Notes under the pieces: generated by a model | What the model saw: only the letters and a program-made list of their open reading frames with translations | Told to the model about the DNA's origin: nothing | The model's database searches: none | In this document: positions 33,196 through 38,728 of the stretch, piece by piece | Layout of the letters: every line of letters starts with the position of its first letter | How positions within the stretch are numbered: position 1 is the first letter of the stretch | Assembly (NCBI GenBank): GCA_015490875.1 | Contig: WFWZ01000151.1 | Coordinates: 1-38,728 of the forward strand | DNA: 38,728 nucleotides | From: Planctomycetaceae bacterium | GTDB taxonomy: Bacteria > Planctomycetota > Planctomycetia > Pirellulales > Pirellulaceae | Reading direction: 5' to 3' | Made by a program: the position numbers and the translations under genes

Positions 33196-36100
33196 ATGAG
33201 CGATTCGAATGGAGAACATCCGACGGCAACCCAGCTCCGCGATTTCCTCATGGGACGTCTTTCCGGAGATGCCCACGAGCGCACCGAAGATCACATCCGG
33301 TCATGCCGGCAATGTACCGAAGTACTCGAGTCCGTTCAGACGGAGGACGACCCGCTACTTGCATCGTTGCGAGATGCCGTGAAGGAATCGGCAAGTCGCG
33401 ACCGCACAGGAAATTCGGGAATGCCCCGAAAACTGGAGGGGCCATCGGTCGGGCGTGACGATCCAAGCGACCTCGCGGGGACGCGCATCGGTCCCTACAA
33501 GCTCCTGCAACCGATTGGCGAAGGAGGGATGGGGATCGTCTACATGTGCGACCAGGAGCATCCCGTCAAACGCCGCGTGGCGATGAAGATCATCAAACCG
33601 GGCATGGATTCCAAACAGGTCGTGGCACGGTTCGAGGCGGAGCGGCAAGCGTTCGCCATGATGGACCACATGAGTATCGCCAAGGTCTTCGACGCCGGTA
33701 TGACCGATAACGGGCTCCCCTATTTCGTCATGGAATTGGTGCGAGGCCGCCATATCACGGAGTATTGCGATCACCATAGGCTGACCGTGCGAGAACGCCT
33801 GGAGTTGTTCGTTCCGGTCTGCCACGCAATCCAGCATGCGCACCAGAAGGGGATCATCCACCGAGATATCAAGCCCGCCAATGTCCTGGTATGCCTGTAT
33901 GACGGAAAGCCGGTTCCCAAGATCATCGACTTCGGCGTGGCCAAGGCCCTGGAACAGCGCCTGACCGATCGCACCATGTTCACAAGGTTCGGGCAGGTGA
34001 TCGGCACACTAGAGTACATGTCGCCGGAACAGGCCGAGTTGAGTCAGATCGATGTCGACACCCGCAGCGATATCTACTCCCTCGGTGTCCTGTTGTACGA
34101 ATTGCTCACCGGAACGACGCCACTCGATCAGCATCGCTTGACGCAAACAGTCTTCACCGAATCGCTTCGGCTGATTCGTGAGGAAGAGCCCGCCAAACCG
34201 AGCGCCCGACTGAGCAGCTCCACGGAAATCCTGCCGGCTATCTCTGAACAACGCAGCACCAAGCCGGAAAGGCTGGGGGCCATCCTCCGAGGCGACCTCG
34301 ACTGGATCGTCATGAAGGCCCTGGAGAAGGACCGCAACCGACGCTATGAAACCGCCAGCGCGCTGGCACGCGACATCGAGCGATACCTCCGAGACGAACC
34401 GATCGAAGCACGCCCCCCATCTACCTTCTATCGCATCCAGAAATTCACTCGCAAGAATCGAGGACTCGTGCTGAGCGTGACGATGTTCGTCGCGTTGCTC
34501 ACGCTCGCCGCCGTCGTCTCCGGCTTCTTCGCCATTCAGGCGAGCCATCGCGCTCGAGACGCAGATCGAGCGAGAGAGACGGCCGAAGAGCTGAGACGCA
34601 AAGCGGAGGCCGCCAACCGCGTCGCCTCGCGGGAACGCAACCGCGCCAGGCAGCAATCGGCCGACCTCCTGTTGGAACGGGGACTCGAATTGGCCGATGA
34701 GGGGAGGATCTCCGAAGCTCTTCACTGGATGGTGGCGAGTCTGAAGACGTCGAGCGACCCCGACCACCAACGCATCGTGCGCACCCACCTGGCCTCGTGG
34801 AGCGCCCGCATCCCGACTCTGGTGAGCTGGCTCGACACCCGGCACTCCGTCGGGGCTTTCAGCCGGGATGCTCAACAGTTTCTCACCGCCGGACGCGTCG
34901 GGCCTCGTTCCAAACACGTCCGTTTGCAATATTGGGATGTTCGCTCGGGCATCGCGCTCGGCCTGGCTATCAACACCGACGACCCCGGAGTCGGATCGGT
35001 GGCGTACCACCCGCACGAGGACGCGATTCTGCTTGCGTCGGGATGGGAACAAGACGCTCAGGGATTCCCAGGGTGGGTATCCGATTGGGACTTTTGGAAG
35101 CGCGCGCGCTCGAGGAAGTTCAAAGGCCACAGCAATTGCGTGGTTGCCGCGGATTGGGCGCCGGACGGAACACGGCTCGTGTCGAGTTCCTTCGATGGCA
35201 CCGTTTGGCTATGGGACCGCGACTCGGGCAAGACGGTTTGGAAATCGGCTCCCGCGCCGGCCAAAGTGATGAGCGTGGCCTTCGCTCCCTCGGGAGCCTG
35301 GATTGCGGGAGTCTCCGGTGACTCGATTTTCATCCTCGACGCGACCACGGGCGAATTCATCGGCAAGCCGTTCCAGCCCGCAAGCGACGGGAGTTCCCTT
35401 CGGGGTATTTCGTGGTCTCCTGATGGCCGCTTGCTCATCGCCTTCAGTGAGCGCGCGAGCACCGTGGTGGAGTGGCAAGCGGCTGAACGCAAACTGGTGA
35501 GAATCGCCGGCTACGAGCCCGTTGGTGAGGCGCCCAAGTCCTTCTTGGCCGACGGTCGGATGGTGACGCTTGCGAAACAAGTCATCAGCCCCGATGGTAC
35601 GATGTACTATCAGCGAAATGACGGACTGCAGATCTGGAGACGGCCCCGCACAAACTCGTCGGAGGCGATGTTCGCTCCGGTCCCTCGGACCAGGACTGCC
35701 GTCCAAGTCGATTTCATGCGAACCACGTCTTGTCCTGACGGTAGCCGCGTCTTCCTCGTCGCGTCCGTCCCGAGAATGGTACGGTGCTTCGGCTGGAACA
35801 ACGGTCGGCCGGTCGGCGTGCCCGTACTCCATCAAGCGCGCTGGGGAACACCTCGTCTGGCTGTTTCCCATCGGGGAGACCGCATCGCCGCGGTCGCCTC
35901 GGGATACCAGCCTGGACACTTGGCACCCGTGATCGTTTGGGATGTCGACACAGGGAACATCGTCGGCAAGCCCATTCCCCAACGTAACAGTGCTCAGGCG
36001 CTGGCGTTCTCTCCCGATGACAAACTGCTGGCCGTCGGTGGCCACGATCACACGGTCCGCATCTGGGATCTCGCCACCGGGAAGCAAGTCGGAAAGGCGC

Positions 36101-37398
36101 TCCACCAGCAGGATATGGTCTTGGATCTGGCGTTCTCGCCCGATGGGACAAAGCTCGTGGCGGGCACATGGAGTCGGGAAGCGAGGCTCTGGGATCTGGC
36201 GACGCGCCGCGAAATCGTGCCTCCTTTGCGTCATAACGAGCCGGTACAGGCAATTACCTTCTCCCCCGACGGCACAAAAATCCTTGCCATGTGCTCACGG
36301 ACCGGTTTCCACGTCTGGGACGCACACTCGGGCAAGAAGCTCGGAACGCTTGCCTTCTCGGCTCCCGTCACCGCCGGACGCGTCCTCAAGGATCCGCAGC
36401 AGATCTTCAGTCCCAATGGTCGAACCGTATTGATCAGCAGCGGCTACAGCTCGTTTCAGCTTTGGGACCTTCCAACGCTCAAACCGCTCGGACCTCCGAC
36501 TCCCATCGGAAAGCTCCAGTCCTCCTGCTTCACTTTCAGTCCGGACAGCCGGTACGTGGCGGCAGGGCACGAAGATGGCACCGTACAAGTCTGGGATGTC
36601 GCGGCATCGAAACCGCTTGGAGCGACGCTTTATCAGCCGGTCGGGGTCTGTGGCGTTCGCTTTACGCAGGACGGTCGCAACCTCAAGACCATCGCGGCCG
36701 ACGGCACGATCCGTTCATGGCCGCTTCCCCGCCCGCTCGAAGGAGACGTCGGTCGCCTCACGCGCGCCGTGGAACTGGCTACGGCGATGCGGTACGACGA
36801 GCAAGCGGGCGTCGTTCGTTTGACTCGCGACGAGTTCGAGCGTCGTCGCGCTCGCTGGCAGGCAGATTACGGCTCGGCGCCTTGGCAGCTTGTTCCCCAT
36901 ATGAACCGGCACCGATGGTATCAGGTGCGTGCAAGGGAAGCCGAACAGGCTGGTCGAACGTTTACCGCCAGGTGGCACTTGGACCAACTCCTGGCCAACC
37001 ACAAAGATCACAGGACCTTGCATGCTCGAAAAGGACGATCGTTCGCGCAAGATCACCAGTGGTCGGCAGCCAAGGAGGCCTACCGCCTGGCTGCCGAAGA
37101 GGTTCCAACCGACCAGATGCGAGCCTGGTATTGGGACTGCGCTATCCAATTCGCTCAGGAAGCGAATTGGCCCGCCGCTCGATGGCACCAAGACTTGCTC
37201 GCAAAAATGAATCCCGATCAGTGGCAACCTCTGGTCGCTCGAGCCTGGACATGCCGCAAGACCGGCGATGACGCTGGTTTCCGAGCCGACATCACGAGAG
37301 CCCGCGAGTTGGGAGCCCCTCCCGGCCTACTCGCCGGCCTCGCCGAGAGCGATCGCAAACCAGAGACTGAGGATCAGTTCCGGCATCGTCAGGATTGA
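33196..37398 (+). CDS. Membrane Ser/Thr protein kinase with anti-sigma-like zinc finger and WD40 sensor region
   Basis: A 1400-residue Hanks-type kinase. The ATG at 33196 follows GCGAGG by five nt; earlier in-frame starts add at most seven residues. Residues 33-40 (HIRSCRQC; H33, C37, C40) form the HX3CX2C motif of zinc-binding anti-sigma domains. The kinase domain (about 95-400) is complete: [10 protein letters not shown] loop, K131 in [14 protein letters not shown] (D224), DFG (D245) and SPEQAEL. One membrane helix ([21 protein letters not shown], about 424-445) is followed by an Arg/Glu-rich coiled coil. The outer part has roughly ten WD40 blades ([40 protein letters not shown]) and ends in TPR-like helices. 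It probably senses an extracytoplasmic signal and controls the upstream sigma factor. Its end overlaps the convergent aminotransferase gene by ten nt. Confidence 0.94.
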   Translation: MSDSNGEHPTATQLRDFLMGRLSGDAHERTEDHIRSCRQCTEVLESVQTEDDPLLASLRDAVKESASRDRTGNSGMPRKLEGPSVGRDDPSDLAGTRIGPYKLLQPIGEGGMGIVYMCDQEHPVKRRVAMKIIKPGMDSKQVVARFEAERQAFAMMDHMSIAKVFDAGMTDNGLPYFVMELVRGRHITEYCDHHRLTVRERLELFVPVCHAIQHAHQKGIIHRDIKPANVLVCLYDGKPVPKIIDFGVAKALEQRLTDRTMFTRFGQVIGTLEYMSPEQAELSQIDVDTRSDIYSLGVLLYELLTGTTPLDQHRLTQTVFTESLRLIREEEPAKPSARLSSSTEILPAISEQRSTKPERLGAILRGDLDWIVMKALEKDRNRRYETASALARDIERYLRDEPIEARPPSTFYRIQKFTRKNRGLVLSVTMFVALLTLAAVVSGFFAIQASHRARDADRARETAEELRRKAEAANRVASRERNRARQQSADLLLERGLELADEGRISEALHWMVASLKTSSDPDHQRIVRTHLASWSARIPTLVSWLDTRHSVGAFSRDAQQFLTAGRVGPRSKHVRLQYWDVRSGIALGLAINTDDPGVGSVAYHPHEDAILLASGWEQDAQGFPGWVSDWDFWKRARSRKFKGHSNCVVAADWAPDGTRLVSSSFDGTVWLWDRDSGKTVWKSAPAPAKVMSVAFAPSGAWIAGVSGDSIFILDATTGEFIGKPFQPASDGSSLRGISWSPDGRLLIAFSERASTVVEWQAAERKLVRIAGYEPVGEAPKSFLADGRMVTLAKQVISPDGTMYYQRNDGLQIWRRPRTNSSEAMFAPVPRTRTAVQVDFMRTTSCPDGSRVFLVASVPRMVRCFGWNNGRPVGVPVLHQARWGTPRLAVSHRGDRIAAVASGYQPGHLAPVIVWDVDTGNIVGKPIPQRNSAQALAFSPDDKLLAVGGHDHTVRIWDLATGKQVGKALHQQDMVLDLAFSPDGTKLVAGTWSREARLWDLATRREIVPPLRHNEPVQAITFSPDGTKILAMCSRTGFHVWDAHSGKKLGTLAFSAPVTAGRVLKDPQQIFSPNGRTVLISSGYSSFQLWDLPTLKPLGPPTPIGKLQSSCFTFSPDSRYVAAGHEDGTVQVWDVAASKPLGATLYQPVGVCGVRFTQDGRNLKTIAADGTIRSWPLPRPLEGDVGRLTRAVELATAMRYDEQAGVVRLTRDEFERRRARWQADYGSAPWQLVPHMNRHRWYQVRAREAEQAGRTFTARWHLDQLLANHKDHRTLHARKGRSFAQDHQWSAAKEAYRLAAEEVPTDQMRAWYWDCAIQFAQEANWPAARWHQDLLAKMNPDQWQPLVARAWTCRKTGDDAGFRADITRARELGAPPGLLAGLAESDRKPETEDQFRHRQD

Positions 37399-38657
37399 CG
37401 GCTCAGGAGACTGCCGACGGTCGCTACCGTCCGGTCGATCTCCTCACTCGTGTTGTAATGCGTGATCCCCATACGCAGCATCCCGTGCGGCTCGAGTCCC
37501 AACGCACTGGTCAACTCGATCGCATAATAGTGGCCATGCCAAGTAAAGATTCCTCGATCCCCCAGCAGACTTGCCAGTTCGGCCGACGTGTAGTCCGGAT
37601 GAGTCCACGCCACAGTCGGTAGACGCTCAGCCGCGCGCCGCGGATCGGTGATCCCCCAGATCCGCAACCCGGGAATCGATCGCAATCCGTCGATCAGCCG
37701 CCAACAGAGTTGACGCTCATACGCGGCAATCGCCTCATAGGCCACCTCCAACGCGGCTCGCCGATCACGCTGAGGCTCTCCGCAGAGGCGTCGTCCCAGA
37801 TCGGCCAGGTACTCGATCGCCGCCAGAACGCCCGCCAAACATTCATGGTTCTGCGTTCCCGTCATCCATCGATCGGGAACCCGGTCGGGTACCGGACGCA
37901 GCTTGTAAGCCGGCAGCACTTCCATCCGCTCACGCCGCCCCCACAAAATCCCGATGTGCGGTCCAAAGAACTTGTACGCAGAGCAGACCAGATAGTCGCA
38001 TCCTAGTTCAGTCACGTTGGTCCGCCGATGCGGAGCCCAATGGACGGCATCCACGAACACCTCGGCCCCGACGGCGTGAGCTCGTTCCACAATCCGGCCA
38101 ACCGGGTTGACGGTGCCCAAAGCATTCGACGCCAACCCAACAGCGACCAGCCGCGTCCGCTCGTTCAGGTAGCCTTCCAGCTGGTCCAACTCTAACGTCC
38201 CGTCGTCCGGTCGAACGTCGACCCAGCGCACGCGTGCCCCCACATCGCGAGCCGCCAAGACCCAGGGCCGAATGTTGGCGTCGTGGTCCAGACGGGTCAC
38301 GATCACTTCGTCACCCGCATGCCAGGTCCGGGCCAGAGCCCGGGAAAAGTGGAACGTGAGTGTCGTCATATTGGGCCCGAAAGAGACCGTCGCCGGATCA
38401 CTCGTCCCCACGAAGTCGGCCGCCGCCTGGTGCACCTCAGCCAACATGGCGTCACTTTCGCGACTGGTCGCAAACTTTCCACCATGATTGGCGTTCCGGA
38501 GTCGAAGATACTCGCCAATCGCTTCGATCACCTCATGGGGGACCTGAGTTCCCGCCGGTCCATCGAGGAAGATGGCCTGCGAGCCGGCTACGGTTCGCTC
38601 CAGAGACGGAAACTTGGATCGGATCGAGGAGACGTGGGGCGCCAGGCGACTCGGCAT
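37389..38657 (-). CDS. Class V aminotransferase, cysteine desulfurase-like but lacking the catalytic Cys
   Basis: A PLP enzyme of 422 residues with the fold of SufS/CsdB, closest in appearance to the VC1184-type subfamily often annotated as cysteine desulfurase-like. The PLP-binding Lys is K229 in [20 protein letters not shown] supplies the ring-stacking Asp/His, and [12 protein letters not shown] the conserved DHDAN. Where SufS has its persulfide Cys in a GHHCA context, this protein reads GHYYA (Y378), and there is no Cys nearby. It should therefore not make persulfide by the usual route; lyase, transaminase or epimerase activity is more likely. No iron-sulfur assembly genes accompany it. 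The ATG at 38657 has no strong ribosome site, but the protein starts normally for the family. Confidence 0.9.
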   Translation of the reverse strand: MPSRLAPHVSSIRSKFPSLERTVAGSQAIFLDGPAGTQVPHEVIEAIGEYLRLRNANHGGKFATSRESDAMLAEVHQAAADFVGTSDPATVSFGPNMTTLTFHFSRALARTWHAGDEVIVTRLDHDANIRPWVLAARDVGARVRWVDVRPDDGTLELDQLEGYLNERTRLVAVGLASNALGTVNPVGRIVERAHAVGAEVFVDAVHWAPHRRTNVTELGCDYLVCSAYKFFGPHIGILWGRRERMEVLPAYKLRPVPDRVPDRWMTGTQNHECLAGVLAAIEYLADLGRRLCGEPQRDRRAALEVAYEAIAAYERQLCWRLIDGLRSIPGLRIWGITDPRRAAERLPTVAWTHPDYTSAELASLLGDRGIFTWHGHYYAIELTSALGLEPHGMLRMGITHYNTSEEIDRTVATVGSLLSRQS

Positions 38658-38722
38658 GGGCGGAATTCCGTTACAGAGAGAGGGATGCTCGGTCGTGCGT
38701 TCGGTAGAAATCCGATCACCAG

Positions 38723-38728
38723 AGTATA
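38723..38728 (-). promoter_or_regulatory. Possible -10 element of the aminotransferase gene, cut by the window edge
   Basis: On the minus strand the last six bases read TATACT, a five-of-six match to the -10 consensus, 65 nt before the start codon. The -35 would lie outside the window, so this cannot be confirmed here. Confidence 0.3.

Noticed and set aside
1-38728. tRNA, rRNA, tmRNA or SRP RNA genes
   Set aside because: I looked through the intergenic stretches and found no cloverleaf-like or conserved RNA core, including next to ffh. A covariance-model scan would be decisive.

Overview
The window is high-GC bacterial DNA, and its gene families point to the phylum Planctomycetota, probably class Planctomycetia and perhaps order Pirellulales (my inference; no rRNA is present to test it). 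The pointers are a giant secreted protein with the planctomycete N-terminal export motif (PLEDRRMLA), two formylglycine-type sulfatases, an ECF sigma factor paired with a membrane Ser/Thr kinase carrying WD40 repeats, a Cys-pair-rich lipoprotein, and a hybrid histidine kinase of a type common in this phylum. I found no tRNA, rRNA, CRISPR array, insertion sequence, phage gene or attachment site.

Left part (1-10891, all + strand): the end of an M42 aminopeptidase; a four-helix membrane protein ending in a lone CxxCH motif; a secreted M28 peptidase with two PDZ domains; then a tightly packed run of sulfatase, Gfo/Idh/MocA oxidoreductase, second sulfatase, nitrilase and DapA-like aldolase. The last five have gaps of 30, 39 and 68 nt and then an 11-nt overlap, and a TTGACA-17-CATGAT promoter lies upstream of the first. 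They look like one catabolic operon that desulfates an organic substrate outside the cytoplasm and processes the released carbon/nitrogen compound inside.

Middle part (10906-20086): an unrecognised 167-aa protein (-), 3-methyladenine DNA glycosylase (+), the Cys-rich lipoprotein (-), RsmG (+), GlmS (+), a FixJ-like response regulator (-) divergent from a hybrid histidine kinase (+), and Ffh (+). The housekeeping genes rsmG, glmS and ffh each have a short intergenic stem-loop just upstream. The regulator/kinase intergenic region contains several dyads.

Right part (20099-38728): a 12.1-kb gene (-) for a 4033-aa exported multidomain protein (CSLREA-like start, a long non-repetitive region, RTX repeats, beta-propeller, P-domain, seven PKD-like domains, C-terminal RTX repeats). 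Divergent from it are an ECF sigma factor and its 1400-aa kinase/WD40 partner (+), followed by a convergent class V aminotransferase (-) that resembles cysteine desulfurases but has Tyr where their catalytic Cys lies. The most interesting pieces are the desulfation/nitrilase/aldolase operon, the giant protein next to a sigma factor-kinase signalling pair, the kinase with a phospho-acceptor-less receiver domain, and the orphan CxxCH membrane protein.
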